64,000 nt of DNA from Flavobacteriaceae bacterium. GTDB taxonomy: Bacteria > Bacteroidota > Bacteroidia > Flavobacteriales > Flavobacteriaceae. Every line of letters begins with the position of its first letter. Within the stretch, counting starts at the first letter, position 1. The DNA is taken from assembly GCA_947453885.1 (NCBI GenBank), contig CANGIF010000007.1:1-64000 (forward strand). Direction: 5' to 3'. A program made the position numbers and the translations under genes. Under the pieces are notes generated by a model. That model did no database searches and was not told the origin of the DNA. It worked only from the letters and a program-made list of their open reading frames with translations. This document shows positions 18,109-27,533 of the stretch, in pieces.

Positions 18109-19668
18109 TTAACTTTGTTTAGGGGTAAAAACCAAAAAAGGAATGATCATTTCTTCTAACGAAATGCCGCCGTGTTGGTACGTGTTTTTATAATAGCTTG
18201 CATAATAATTCATGTTGTTTACATAAGCCAAAAACAAATCGTTTTTTGCAAATATATAGGAGCTACTCATGTTTATGGACGGTAAACCAATCTTTTTTGG
18301 ATCTTTAACGGCATATACGTCTTTATCTTCATAGGACAAACTTCTTCCTGTTTTGTAGCGTAAATTCAAGCTAGTGTTTTTGTCACCAATTACTTTTGAA
18401 GGATTTTTTACATTTATGGTACCATGATCGGTTGTAATAATTAGCTTAAACCCCATTTTTTGTGCTTGTTGTATAACTTCCAATAAGGGAGAATTTTTGA
18501 ACCAACTTAACGTTAATGACCGATAAGCTTTATCATCTGAGGCAAGTTCTTTTACCACATCCATCTCTGTTTTTGCATGAGAAAGCATGTCAACAAAATT
18601 GTAAACAACAGTAACTAAATCATTGTTTTTTAATGATTTAAAATTTTCAACCAATTTTTTACCACCTGCTAAATTGGTAATTTTAAAATAATCTTGTTTA
18701 ATGTTTAAACCTAATTTTTTTAAATGAGCAGTTAAAAATTCGGCTTCAAAAAGGTTTTTACCGCCTTCTTCAACGTCATTTTTCCAATATTGGGGAAATT
18801 GTTTTTCCATTTCAATTGGCAATAAACCTGAAAATATTGAATTTCTCGCATATTGTGTTGCAGTTGGTAATATAGCGTAATAGGGTACTTCTTTTTCTAA
18901 TTTATAATGATTGGCAACCACGCTTTCAAATGATTTCCATTGGTCGTATCTTAAATTGTCAACTACAACAAATAAAATAGGCATGTCTTTTTTAACCAAT
19001 TCTGGGACCACTAATTCTCTGAATAGCGTATGCGACTGAATGGGCTTGTCTGCTTTTGGTTCAAACCAACTGGCATAATTTCGTTCAATAAATTTCCCGA
19101 ATTGAGAGTTGGCTTCTGCTTTTTGTGACTCTAAAATTTCAACCATGCTTTGATCGTTGATAGTTTCAAGTTCAAGTTCCCAAAACAGTAGCTTTTTGTA
19201 CAACTCAGTCCATGCATCAAAGGAATTGACCATAGCCATATCCATTGCAATTTTTCTAAATTCTTTTTGATAATCTAAAGTAGTTTTTTCAGAAATTAAC
19301 CTAGAGTGATCCAAATTTTTCTTTAAGCTAAGTAGAATTTGATTTGGATTTACAGGTTTAATTAAATAATCGGCAATTTTGGAACCTATTGCTTCTTCCA
19401 TAATTAATTCTTCTTCACTTTTAGTAATCATGATGACAGGAATTGCCGATTTTTTTTCTTTCATTTCTGAAAGTGTTTCAAGTCCGCTCATTCCAGGCAT
19501 GTTTTCGTCAAGAAAAACAATGTCAAAATTATGTTCTTCAAAAACATCGATAGCATCTCTACCGTTGTTACAGGTGGTTACGTTATAATTTTTCTTTTCT
19601 AAAAAAAGGATATGCGGTTTTAATAACTCAATTTCGTCATCTACCCAAAGGATTTTTATTTGATTCAT
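18109..19668 (-). CDS. porX: PorX-type response regulator with PglZ phosphodiesterase domain
   Basis: Residues 1-120 are a receiver with Asp54 as phosphate acceptor (V-F-L-D-E-N-M-P-G), acidic pair D10/D11 and Lys in Y-L-I-K-P. After a helical linker, residues about 205-519 form a PglZ/alkaline-phosphatase domain with V-V-V-D-N-L-R-Y-D, a catalytic T in P-T-A-T-Q-Y-A-R-N, and T-D-H-G for zinc. In Flavobacterium and Porphyromonas, PorX controls T9SS genes. The kinase PorY is not in the window. The linker and domains are full length at 519 residues. Confidence 0.95.
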   Translation of the reverse strand: MNQIKILWVDDEIELLKPHILFLEKKNYNVTTCNNGRDAIDVFEEHNFDIVFLDENMPGMSGLETLSEMKEKKSAIPVIMITKSEEELIMEEAIGSKIADYLIKPVNPNQILLSLKKNLDHSRLISEKTTLDYQKEFRKIAMDMAMVNSFDAWTELYKKLLFWELELETINDQSMVEILESQKAEANSQFGKFIERNYASWFEPKADKPIQSHTLFRELVVPELVKKDMPILFVVVDNLRYDQWKSFESVVANHYKLEKEVPYYAILPTATQYARNSIFSGLLPIEMEKQFPQYWKNDVEEGGKNLFEAEFLTAHLKKLGLNIKQDYFKITNLAGGKKLVENFKSLKNNDLVTVVYNFVDMLSHAKTEMDVVKELASDDKAYRSLTLSWFKNSPLLEVIQQAQKMGFKLIITTDHGTINVKNPSKVIGDKNTSLNLRYKTGRSLSYEDKDVYAVKDPKKIGLPSINMSSSYIFAKNDLFLAYVNNMNYYASYYKNTYQHGGISLEEMIIPFLVFTPKQS

Positions 19669-19735
19669 GGTGTGAAGTGTTTTGGAATGTGCTAGTATAA
19701 CGAAATAAAAACATTAAAATTATACGTGTTCAAAT

Positions 19736-21019
19736 TTATTTTCTAACAAAAGGAGGAAGTAATTTTGAGGCAACTTCACCAAATCCAATTCGGACATCAC
19801 TGTGTTTGCAATACCCTTTAATTGTGACGGTGTCGTTATCATTAATAAATTTACGTTCGGTTCCGTCTGCCATTACAATTGGATTTTGACCGCCCCAAGT
19901 TAATTCAAGCATAGAACCAAAACTGTCAGGAGTTGGCCCAGAAATTGTTCCAGACCCCATCATGTCGCCGGAATTAATTCTACATCCGTTTGATGTGTGA
20001 TGGGTTAGTTGTTGCGCCATAGACCAATACATGTATTTAAAATTTGTTTTAGACACTACTTGTTCCTCACAATTTTCAGGCTTAATGGAAACCTCTAAAT
20101 GAATGTCAAAAGCGTGTTTTCCTTTTTGTTGTAAATAGGGAAGGGGTGTAGGTTCTTGTTTTGGACCTTTGGTTCTAAAAGGTTCAAGCGCATCTATTGT
20201 TACTATCCATGGAGAAATGGAAGAGGCAAAGTTTTTAGCAAGAAAAGGGCCTAGTGGGACATATTCCCATTTTTGAATGTCTCTTGCGCTCCAGTCGTTA
20301 AGCAACACCATTCCGAAAATATAATCTTCGGCTTCGTTAATGGGAATATTCTCGCCCATTATATTGGCATCGGTTGTAATAAATGCAGTTTCTAGTTCAA
20401 AATCAACTAATCGAGAAGGACCAAAAACTGGCGTAGTTTCTCCATTAGGTAACGTTTGCCCCATTGGTCTGTGAACTGGAATTCCACTAGGAACAATTGT
20501 TGAACTTCTTCCGTGATAACCAACTGGAATATGAAGCCAATTTGGTAATAATGCATTTGCTGGATCTCTAAACATTTTTCCAACATTGGTGGCATGTTCT
20601 TTACTTGAATAAAAATCAGTATAGTCGCCAATTAAAACCGGCAATTGCATTTCTACATCTTCTATATTGAAAATAACAATATTTCTATGATTGATATTAT
20701 CTCTTAATTTAGGATTTTCTTTATCAAAAAGTTCAGCTATTCTATTTCTCACTAAGCGCCAGGTTTTTTTACCATCAGAAATAAAATCATTCAGGGTATC
20801 TTGCATGAACATATCATCAGTTAATTCAATTCCTTCAAAATAATTTAATTGTTGAAGCGCACCTAAATCAATAGCAAAATCACCAATTCTCGTACCAACA
20901 GTAACCACAAATTCTTTTGTTAAAAAAACACCAAAAGGTATATTTTGAATTGGGAAATCACTATCCTGAGCAACAGTAAGCCAAGATTTTCTTTTAGGAT
21001 CGTTTGCAGATATTAACAT
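19736..21019 (-). CDS. fahA: Fumarylacetoacetase
   Basis: I start this gene at 21019 (MLISANDPKRKSW) because the longer frame from 21085 runs through the glyA promoter and its first 22 residues are not conserved-looking. The 427-residue protein has the family's G-Y-H-G-R-S-S-T-I-V-P-S-G, L-V-D-F-E-L-E-T-A-F, L-L-N-D-W-S-A-R-D-I-Q-K-W-E and R-I-N-S-G-D-M-M-G-S-G-T-I-S-G. It splits fumarylacetoacetate to fumarate and acetoacetate, the last step of tyrosine degradation. It is divergent from glyA and their promoters overlap. Confidence 0.97.
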   Translation of the reverse strand: MLISANDPKRKSWLTVAQDSDFPIQNIPFGVFLTKEFVVTVGTRIGDFAIDLGALQQLNYFEGIELTDDMFMQDTLNDFISDGKKTWRLVRNRIAELFDKENPKLRDNINHRNIVIFNIEDVEMQLPVLIGDYTDFYSSKEHATNVGKMFRDPANALLPNWLHIPVGYHGRSSTIVPSGIPVHRPMGQTLPNGETTPVFGPSRLVDFELETAFITTDANIMGENIPINEAEDYIFGMVLLNDWSARDIQKWEYVPLGPFLAKNFASSISPWIVTIDALEPFRTKGPKQEPTPLPYLQQKGKHAFDIHLEVSIKPENCEEQVVSKTNFKYMYWSMAQQLTHHTSNGCRINSGDMMGSGTISGPTPDSFGSMLELTWGGQNPIVMADGTERKFINDNDTVTIKGYCKHSDVRIGFGEVASKLLPPFVRK

Positions 21020-21055
21020 AATTGAAAGTTTATTGATTTGAAAAAATTCAGTTAT

Positions 21056-21086
21056 CAAATATATTATAATCTGTTTTGTTTCCAAA
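21056..21086 (-). promoter_or_regulatory. fahA promoter
   Basis: On the minus strand, TTTG at 21086-21083, then 19 bp, then TATATTTG at 21063-21056 match the Bacteroidota promoter closely. The -7 box lies 37 bp before the fahA ATG. It shares 21075-21086 with the divergent glyA promoter. Confidence 0.65.
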
Positions 21087-21103
21087 CGTTTTTTGTATTT
21101 TTG
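21075..21103 (+). promoter_or_regulatory. glyA promoter
   Basis: TTTG at 21075-21078, 17 bp of spacing and TATTTTTG at 21096-21103 match the Bacteroidota -33/-7 pattern, 26 bp before the glyA ATG. Its -33 region overlaps that of fahA on the other strand. Confidence 0.65.
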
Positions 21104-21129
21104 TAATCAAATCATCAAAAAAATTAACT

Positions 21130-22404
21130 ATGCATCAAGATTCTATTATTTTTGACTTAATATCAGACGAACAAGAAAGACAACAATTAGGAATTGAACT
21201 TATTGCTTCAGAGAACTTTGTAAGTGATCAAGTACTAGAAGCAGCGGGTTCTTGTTTAACAAATAAATATGCAGAAGGATATCCAGGAAAAAGATATTAC
21301 GGTGGCTGTGAAGTAGTAGATATTGTAGAGCAAATTGCTATTGATAGAGCAAAAGAACTTTTTGGAGCTGCTTATGCAAATGTTCAACCACACTCAGGGT
21401 CGCAAGCAAACACCGCAGTATATTTTGCATGTTTGAAACCAGGAGATACTATTTTAGGTTTTGATTTATCTCATGGAGGTCATCTTACACATGGATCACC
21501 TGTAAATTTTTCAGGACGTTTATACAATCCAGTATTTTATGGAGTAGATAAAGAAACTGGAACAATTAATTACGACAAATTACAAGAAATAGCTTTAAAA
21601 GAACAACCAAAATTAATTATTGCGGGTGCTTCTGCTTATTGTAGAGATATGGATTTTGCCCGTTTTAGACAAATTGCAGATAGTGTAAATGCACTACTTT
21701 TAGCTGATATTTCGCATCCTGCCGGACTGATTGCAAAAGGATTAATGAACGATCCAATTCCGCATTGCCATATAGTAACAACAACAACCCATAAAACATT
21801 GCGAGGACCAAGAGGAGGAATGATTTTAATGGGTAAAGATTTTGAAAATCCATTTGGTATAAAAACTCCTAAAGGCGAAATTAGAATGATGTCCTCATTG
21901 TTAGATTTGGCTGTTTTTCCAGGAAATCAAGGGGGGCCATTAATGCACATAATTGCTGCAAAAGCGGTAGCCTTTGGGGAAGCATTAACCGATCAATTTT
22001 TTCAGTATGCACTTCAAATTCAAAAAAATGCAAAAGCGATGGCTCAAGCATTTATAGCAAGAGACTATCATTTAATATCGGGTGGTACAGATAACCACAT
22101 GATGTTGATAGATTTGAGAAACAAAGGAATTACGGGTAAAGAAGCTGAGAATGCTTTAGTAAAAGCAGAAATTACAGTTAATAAAAATATGGTGCCTTTT
22201 GATGACAAATCACCATTTATAACATCTGGTATTAGAATAGGAACACCTGCTATTACTACCAGAGGTTTAGTTGAAAGTGATATGGAATCAATTGTTGCAC
22301 TTATTGACAAAGTTTTAACAAATCACACTAATGATGAAATTATTGAAGAAGTAGCCAATCAAGTGAATGAATTGATGGGCGATAGAGCTATGTTTGTTTT
22401 CTAA
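21130..22404 (+). CDS. glyA: Serine hydroxymethyltransferase
   Basis: The start is the ATG at 21130 (MHQDSIIF); the longer frame from 21076 would read through the promoter. The 424-residue enzyme makes glycine and methylene-tetrahydrofolate from serine. It has [32 protein letters not shown], and the PLP lysine in [13 protein letters not shown]. It is full length. A strong terminator follows 18 bp after the stop. Confidence 0.98.
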   Translation: MHQDSIIFDLISDEQERQQLGIELIASENFVSDQVLEAAGSCLTNKYAEGYPGKRYYGGCEVVDIVEQIAIDRAKELFGAAYANVQPHSGSQANTAVYFACLKPGDTILGFDLSHGGHLTHGSPVNFSGRLYNPVFYGVDKETGTINYDKLQEIALKEQPKLIIAGASAYCRDMDFARFRQIADSVNALLLADISHPAGLIAKGLMNDPIPHCHIVTTTTHKTLRGPRGGMILMGKDFENPFGIKTPKGEIRMMSSLLDLAVFPGNQGGPLMHIIAAKAVAFGEALTDQFFQYALQIQKNAKAMAQAFIARDYHLISGGTDNHMMLIDLRNKGITGKEAENALVKAEITVNKNMVPFDDKSPFITSGIRIGTPAITTRGLVESDMESIVALIDKVLTNHTNDEIIEEVANQVNELMGDRAMFVF

Positions 22405-22421
22405 AAATACAATTTGTTTAT

Positions 22422-22457
22422 AAAAACCTTCAATATAACTAAATATTGAAGGTTTTT
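22422..22457 (+). terminator. glyA terminator
   Basis: A 15-bp perfect stem (AAAAACCTTCAATAT at 22422-22436, complement at 22443-22457) has a six-base loop and ends in a T run. It ends 15 bp before the acetyltransferase start, which shows that the longer frame of that gene is wrong. Confidence 0.85.
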
Positions 22458-22472
22458 TTAGTTATTACAATT

Positions 22473-22967
22473 ATGATACAGATTTATAAAGTTGATAGTT
22501 ACAGTATTTCAGAAATTCAATCTTTAGCCATTCAAATTTGGCCTGTTGTTTACAAAACGATTTTAGAAAATCATCAAATGGAATACATGCTTCAATTGAT
22601 TTATTCAGAAGAGGCCTTGAAAAAGCAAATGTTAAACAATCAAGATTTTTATTTGATTAAATATCGTAACACTTCCATTGGTTTTATGTCATTGGAACAT
22701 AATTATAACAAGGAAGCAACTACTAAATTACACAAACTGTATTTACTTCCAGAATTACAAAAAAAAGGTTTTGGTCGATTTCTTATTGAAAAAGCGAAAG
22801 AGTTGACCTTAGATAATAACAATAATACTATTTTATTAAATGTAAACCGCTTTAATAATGCTAAATATTTTTATGAAAAATTAGGATTTATAGTTGTTTT
22901 AGAAGAAAAAATTGAAATTGGAAATGGATACATAATGGATGATTTCCAAATGAAATTATATATCTAA
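22473..22967 (+). CDS. GNAT family N-acetyltransferase
   Basis: I start at 22473 (MIQIYKVDSYSI) because the frame from 22446 begins inside the glyA terminator. The 164-residue protein has the GNAT core: L-H-K-L-Y-L-L-P-E-L-Q-K-K-G-F-G-R-F-L-I, the acetyl-CoA loop with Q-K-K-G-F-G, then N-V-N-R-F-N-N-A-K-Y-F-Y-E-K-L-G-F. The acceptor is unknown. Its stop overlaps the convergent LytTR gene stop by four bases. No promoter is obvious, and it may depend on readthrough of glyA. Confidence 0.9.
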   Translation: MIQIYKVDSYSISEIQSLAIQIWPVVYKTILENHQMEYMLQLIYSEEALKKQMLNNQDFYLIKYRNTSIGFMSLEHNYNKEATTKLHKLYLLPELQKKGFGRFLIEKAKELTLDNNNNTILLNVNRFNNAKYFYEKLGFIVVLEEKIEIGNGYIMDDFQMKLYI

Positions 22968-23719
22968 GATTTAATTTTTAATAAATTAAATAAATCTTCA
23001 GACATTTCTAGCGCAACAGGAAGTTGAATCCCAGAAAAGAGTTCGCATGAAACACCATTTTTTTTGATTATTTTTTTTATGTAATTAATATTAACAATAA
23101 AATTAGTGTGAATCTTACAAAAAAAATCGCTTGAAAGGGAATTTTCAAACGAACTTAGACTTTTTTTAGAAATTATTTTAGTTCCATTAACCAAATAAAA
23201 AATGGTGTATTTATTAGAAAAAGTACAATAAAGTAAAGTATTTGTTTTTATTAACTCAATAGAATCGGGTGTGTGAATTGTTATAGTGTCTTTAATTTCA
23301 GACTTATTGTTTTTAGGAATTTCTATTTCCCTTTCTGAATTTTTAGCATTTTCTTTCGAGTGTATTTTTTTTATTACTTCATTAACTTTTAAAAGGGTAG
23401 TTTCTAATTTAAATGGTATTTCAATTTTAATCAAATCTTGAAAAGTTTTCAATTTACTGAACGTTTCTTCAACTCCAAGTAATTGTACAATTTCAATTTT
23501 ATTTTTACTAATTATGTCATTAAATAAAATGAAATTATCATCAGTAATTCTTGTAAATAGTACGTCAGGTTTTTTTGAGTTTATTATTTTTTTGATATTC
23601 TCGAATGAATTATTCGAATAAATAATTTCGATACTAGGACAATAATTTTTAATTAATGTATTAAAAGCTGATATGTTTTCAAAATTTGAATCTAATATGA
23701 AAGCTTTTATTTTAAACAT
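22964..23719 (-). CDS. LytTR DNA-binding regulator with degenerate receiver domain
   Basis: Residues about 1-115 resemble a receiver, but the usual phospho-Asp position in P-D-V-L-F-T-R-I is Arg57, and only one acidic residue (D10) of the N-terminal pair remains. Residues about 140-251 are a LytTR domain with F-F-C-K-I-H-T-N-F-I-V-N-I-N-Y-I-K-K-I, ending in a helix. No histidine kinase is adjacent. It probably binds DNA without phosphorylation, or responds to another signal. It is convergent with the acetyltransferase. Confidence 0.88.
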   Translation of the reverse strand: MFKIKAFILDSNFENISAFNTLIKNYCPSIEIIYSNNSFENIKKIINSKKPDVLFTRITDDNFILFNDIISKNKIEIVQLLGVEETFSKLKTFQDLIKIEIPFKLETTLLKVNEVIKKIHSKENAKNSEREIEIPKNNKSEIKDTITIHTPDSIELIKTNTLLYCTFSNKYTIFYLVNGTKIISKKSLSSFENSLSSDFFCKIHTNFIVNINYIKKIIKKNGVSCELFSGIQLPVALEMSEDLFNLLKIKS

Positions 23720-23890
23720 AAAACAATTATATATTTTTAAGGTGGCGTATAAAATTAGTTTATTTTTTTTTAGCTAATAAAAAATTAAACTTAAGTATTG
23801 CTTAAAATTAACAGTTATTTATTTTTTAGTTCCTTTTTTTCAAAAATTATATAGGTAATTATGTGAAATTCATTCGAATAAAAAGTAAAA

Positions 23891-24937
23891 TTATTTAAAA
23901 TTATTTTCATCAACATCATGTAGAAAAGCAATTAGACCAGGAAAATAATTTTTTTGATCATCGTATTGTGAACAGTGACTTCCATTTGGACAAAATAAAA
24001 AGCGACCATTTTTTACTTCTTTGGAAATCCATTCCATGTGCTTTGGATCCATAGTATCGTATTTTGCACCTATAGCTAATGTAGGAACGGTAATGTTTTT
24101 TAATTTTGAAGTAATATCCCAATCTTTTAAAGTTGCATCTCCAGTAATTCCGAATTCACTTTGACCTTGCATAAACACATATACGTTTGCATTTAAATGC
24201 TTAAAAGCTCTATTTATTGATTCTGGCCATTGCTCGAACGGTAAATGAATAACATGTTGGGTATAATAATGTTTGAATAATAATTCATTGTATTTTGGGT
24301 TACCGAAATCTTTTTTGCGTTCAATTTCTTTTATTTGCGACAAAATAATTGGATCCATCTGAGGTCCTAGTACTTCTTCTGCATATTTATTATAAGCAGG
24401 AGCACTTGCCATCATATTAGAAATAATGAGTCCTTTTAAGTTTTTTTGGTATTTTAACGCATATTCCATTGCTAAAATTCCTCCCCAAGATTGACCTAAC
24501 AAAAAGAAATTGTTTTGGTCTAACTTTAAAGCTTTTCTAACTTGTTCTACTTCCTCAACAAATCGAGGAATTGTCCATAATTTTTTGTCATTTGGCTGGT
24601 CACTGTAATAAGAACCTAATTGGTCATAATAGATATATTCAATACCTTCTTGAGGAAAATAGCCATCAAAACTTTCAAAAAATTCATGTGTTCCTCCAGG
24701 TCCACCGTGTAATAATAATACTTTAATTTTCGGATTGTTTCCTACAGTTTTAGTCCAAACTTTAAATGTACCTACTGGAGTAGTAATTGGTATCATTTTA
24801 ATACCTCCTGTAAACTGGTCGTCCCTATTTTTAAAACTTAAATAATTTGTTTTTATTTTTTGGTCAACTGTTTCATTATTTTTACAACCTAAAAAGACAA
24901 CTACAAGTGAAAGAATAAAATACAATTTTAAATTCAT
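23891..24937 (-). CDS. Lipoprotein alpha/beta hydrolase, proline iminopeptidase-like
   Basis: The start at 24937 (MNLKLYFIL) gives a lipoprotein signal with F-L-G-C and overlaps the upstream ligase stop hardly at all; the longer frame from 24991 does not. The mature protein has the S33 pattern: L-L-L-H-G-G-P-G-G, Y-Y-D-Q-L-G-S, the nucleophile in L-G-Q-S-W-G-G, and C-terminal D-T-M-D-P and G-S-H-C-S-Q that carry the Asp and His. It should cut N-terminal prolines or small esters in the periplasm or on the outer membrane. Confidence 0.92.
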   Translation of the reverse strand: MNLKLYFILSLVVVFLGCKNNETVDQKIKTNYLSFKNRDDQFTGGIKMIPITTPVGTFKVWTKTVGNNPKIKVLLLHGGPGGTHEFFESFDGYFPQEGIEYIYYDQLGSYYSDQPNDKKLWTIPRFVEEVEQVRKALKLDQNNFFLLGQSWGGILAMEYALKYQKNLKGLIISNMMASAPAYNKYAEEVLGPQMDPIILSQIKEIERKKDFGNPKYNELLFKHYYTQHVIHLPFEQWPESINRAFKHLNANVYVFMQGQSEFGITGDATLKDWDITSKLKNITVPTLAIGAKYDTMDPKHMEWISKEVKNGRFLFCPNGSHCSQYDDQKNYFPGLIAFLHDVDENNFK

Positions 24938-24947
24938 TTTTATTGAT

Positions 24948-26723
24948 TTATGATTGATATATTTTTGCATATAATTGAGCGTATTTTTCAAGAATTATTT
25001 TACGTTTCAGTTTTAAAGTAGGAGTAAGATGACCTCCTTCAATAGACCAGATATCGGGAGTTAATTCAAATCGTTTGATTTGTTCCCAATTTCCAAATTT
25101 TTTATTTAATCGGTCAATTTCTTCTTGAATTCTTTCAATTACAAGTAGATTTTTGACAATTTCATCGTTTGAAATTCCAACTTTTATTCCATGAATCTTT
25201 TCCCATTCTTTAATAAAATTAAAATTTGGTTGAATAAACGCAGCAGGCATTTTTTCTCCGTCACCTATTACCATTATTTGTTCAATAAATCTAGATTGTT
25301 TCATTGCGTTTTCAATTAATTGAGGTGCAATGTATTTACCTCCAGAAGTTTTGAACATTTCTTTTTTTCTGTCTGTAATTTTCAAAAAACCTTCTTCATC
25401 AATAAATCCAATATCACCTGTATGAAAATAACCATTTTGAAGGGCTTTAGCTGTTTTTTCTGTGTCTTTGAAATAACCTAACATGACATTGGGACCTTTG
25501 CACAAAATTTCACCATCTTCAGCTATTTTGACCTCAACATTATTTATTACTTTGCCTACTGTTCCTACTTTAAAACCTTTATTTCTCATGTCATTCACAG
25601 AAATTACGGGTGATGTTTCTGATAAACCATATCCTTCCATTACAGGAATTTGAGCAGCAGCAAAAACTCTTGCTAATCTTGGTTGTAAAGCAGCACTTCC
25701 AGATACCATTAAATCTAAATTGCCACCTAAACCTACTTTCCATTTACTAAAAATTAATTTTCTGGCTATTTTTAATTGCAACTCATACCAAATACCGTTC
25801 GCGCCATAAGGAGCATAATGTAAACCTAAATTAATTGCCCAAAAAAACATAGCTTTCTTAATTCCTTTTAATTCTGCTCCTTTAGCATATATACTTTCAT
25901 AAACTTTTTCTAAAAGCCTTGGAACTGCGGTTATTACATTTGGTTTAACCTCTTTTATATTTACCCCGATTTTATCAATTGATTCTCCAAAATATACTGA
26001 TACACCATAATATTGATAGAGGTATAAAATCATTCTTTCAAAAATATGACAAATGGGTAAAAAGCTTAAAGCGACACTGTTTCCTGCTTCAAATGGAATT
26101 CTAGGAGCACTGTCTAATACGTTTGAGACAATGTTTCTGTGACTCAACATTACACCTTTTGGTTTACCTGTTGTTCCTGAAGTGTAAATGATTGTTGCTA
26201 AATCGTCAGTAGCTACTTCTTTTTTGCGTGTAATTACTTCATTTTGATTGCTTTCGTTTTCTCCTAAACGTAAAAGTTCGGTCCAATTTTTGCAGTTAGC
26301 AATTTCATTAAAAGAATAGATTTCTTTTAAATTGGGAACATTTTTTTTAATGTTATTTAATTTAGTAAATACTTCTATATCAGAAACAAAACAATAAATT
26401 GCTTCAGAATGATTTAAAATATACTCGTAATCTTCTTCAGCAATTGTTGGATAAATAGGGATTGTTTGTGCACCAGTTTGGAGTATTCCAATATCAAGTA
26501 TATTCCATTCAGTTCTATTAGAAGTAGAAATTAATGCAATTTTATCATTTTTTTGAATGCCTAATCGTAATAAAGCCCTAGAAATTGAATTCGCGTTATC
26601 AATATATTCTTTAGTTGATGTTTTTTGCCAAACACCATCATATTTGGTAACTAAAGCATCTGATAAATTGTATTTTTCTAATTGATAATATGGAAAATCG
26701 AATAATCGAGTAATAGCAATCAT
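24948..26723 (-). CDS. Long-chain fatty acid-CoA ligase
   Basis: This 591-residue AMP-forming ligase has the P-loop motif T-I-I-Y-T-S-G-T-T-G-K-P-K-G-V-M-L-S, then G-Y-G-L-S-E-T-S-P-V, the hinge H-T-G-D-I-G-F, and D-R-K-K-E-M-F-K-T-S-G-G-K. It activates fatty acids with CoA and ATP, feeding beta-oxidation or lipids. The hydrolase lies 10 bp downstream on the same strand. The size fits the eukaryote-like ACSL group common in Bacteroidota. Confidence 0.95.
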   Translation of the reverse strand: MIAITRLFDFPYYQLEKYNLSDALVTKYDGVWQKTSTKEYIDNANSISRALLRLGIQKNDKIALISTSNRTEWNILDIGILQTGAQTIPIYPTIAEEDYEYILNHSEAIYCFVSDIEVFTKLNNIKKNVPNLKEIYSFNEIANCKNWTELLRLGENESNQNEVITRKKEVATDDLATIIYTSGTTGKPKGVMLSHRNIVSNVLDSAPRIPFEAGNSVALSFLPICHIFERMILYLYQYYGVSVYFGESIDKIGVNIKEVKPNVITAVPRLLEKVYESIYAKGAELKGIKKAMFFWAINLGLHYAPYGANGIWYELQLKIARKLIFSKWKVGLGGNLDLMVSGSAALQPRLARVFAAAQIPVMEGYGLSETSPVISVNDMRNKGFKVGTVGKVINNVEVKIAEDGEILCKGPNVMLGYFKDTEKTAKALQNGYFHTGDIGFIDEEGFLKITDRKKEMFKTSGGKYIAPQLIENAMKQSRFIEQIMVIGDGEKMPAAFIQPNFNFIKEWEKIHGIKVGISNDEIVKNLLVIERIQEEIDRLNKKFGNWEQIKRFELTPDIWSIEGGHLTPTLKLKRKIILEKYAQLYAKIYQS

Positions 26724-26889
26724 TTTTTTGACTAGTTTATTTAACGCAAATTAAGTAATTAAATATTAATTACCAATAATTAAATTTGATTCAATTGTAT
26801 TTAGTAATAAAATTTTAATTTAACATCAAGTACGACTAAATAATAAAGTAGTCATCAAAACTTATATCAACTTTGATTTTAAAATAATT

Positions 26890-27378
26890 TTAAAACCAAT
26901 CAGCACTCATTGAATAGTAAACAGCCATAACCCCAGAAAATAAAGCACTTGCAAGAAAGCGATAGGATAAAGGAGTTTTATTTTGAATGAGATAATTAAC
27001 AATCATAGAAATGGGAATATTCACTAAGAATGAATAAAAAGCAATTGTAAATAAATGCTCATTAATTTGTATAAATGTTCCAGAAAATACATTTAAAAGT
27101 GCCAAATGTCTATAAATCCATATAGGATTAAAGTACAGTAACGCCATTATTGTTTTAAGTAGGGCTTTTTTTTGGGGGGAATATTTTTCCAAATAACGTT
27201 CTATCCAATTGAAATACCATTGAATTTCAATAGCATATACAACGGCTCCTAAAGCAAATACACATAAGGCTCTAAAAAAGCTGAAATTTCCTGAAATTAA
27301 GGTAGCAACAATATCACCAGCCATATAAAGTAGGCCACCGACAAGGTTTGAAAAGAAACGATTTTTTGTTATATTCAT
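26890..27378 (-). CDS. Membrane protein of unknown function (162 aa)
   Basis: I prefer the ATG at 27378 (MNITKNRF) because the longer frame adds 19 residues of AT-rich leader. The protein has about four helices (near 13-33, 41-60, 77-95, 120-150). Its G-G-L-L-Y-M-A-G-D-I-V-A and R-A-L-C-V-F-A-L-G-A-V with W-Y-F-N-W-I-E-R recall the Mpv17/PMP22 family, but the characteristic C-terminal motif is not seen. That resemblance is weak and should be tested. Confidence 0.75.
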   Translation of the reverse strand: MNITKNRFFSNLVGGLLYMAGDIVATLISGNFSFFRALCVFALGAVVYAIEIQWYFNWIERYLEKYSPQKKALLKTIMALLYFNPIWIYRHLALLNVFSGTFIQINEHLFTIAFYSFLVNIPISMIVNYLIQNKTPLSYRFLASALFSGVMAVYYSMSADWF

Positions 27379-27533
27379 AATTGTAACGAATAACGAATTT
27401 GTTTTCAAATAAAAAAACACTAACTTTATTCTCAATAAATTAAAAACCTATTTTGTTGTTAATTTATCCAAATAAGTAGTACATTTTTTATTAGATTTCA
27501 TATTTTTATAAAAAAATACTTCTGATTCAGAAT

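Noticed and set aside
27520..27532. TTCTGATTCAGAA palindrome after guaD
   Set aside because: Only 13 bp, no T run and no regulatory position; probably incidental.
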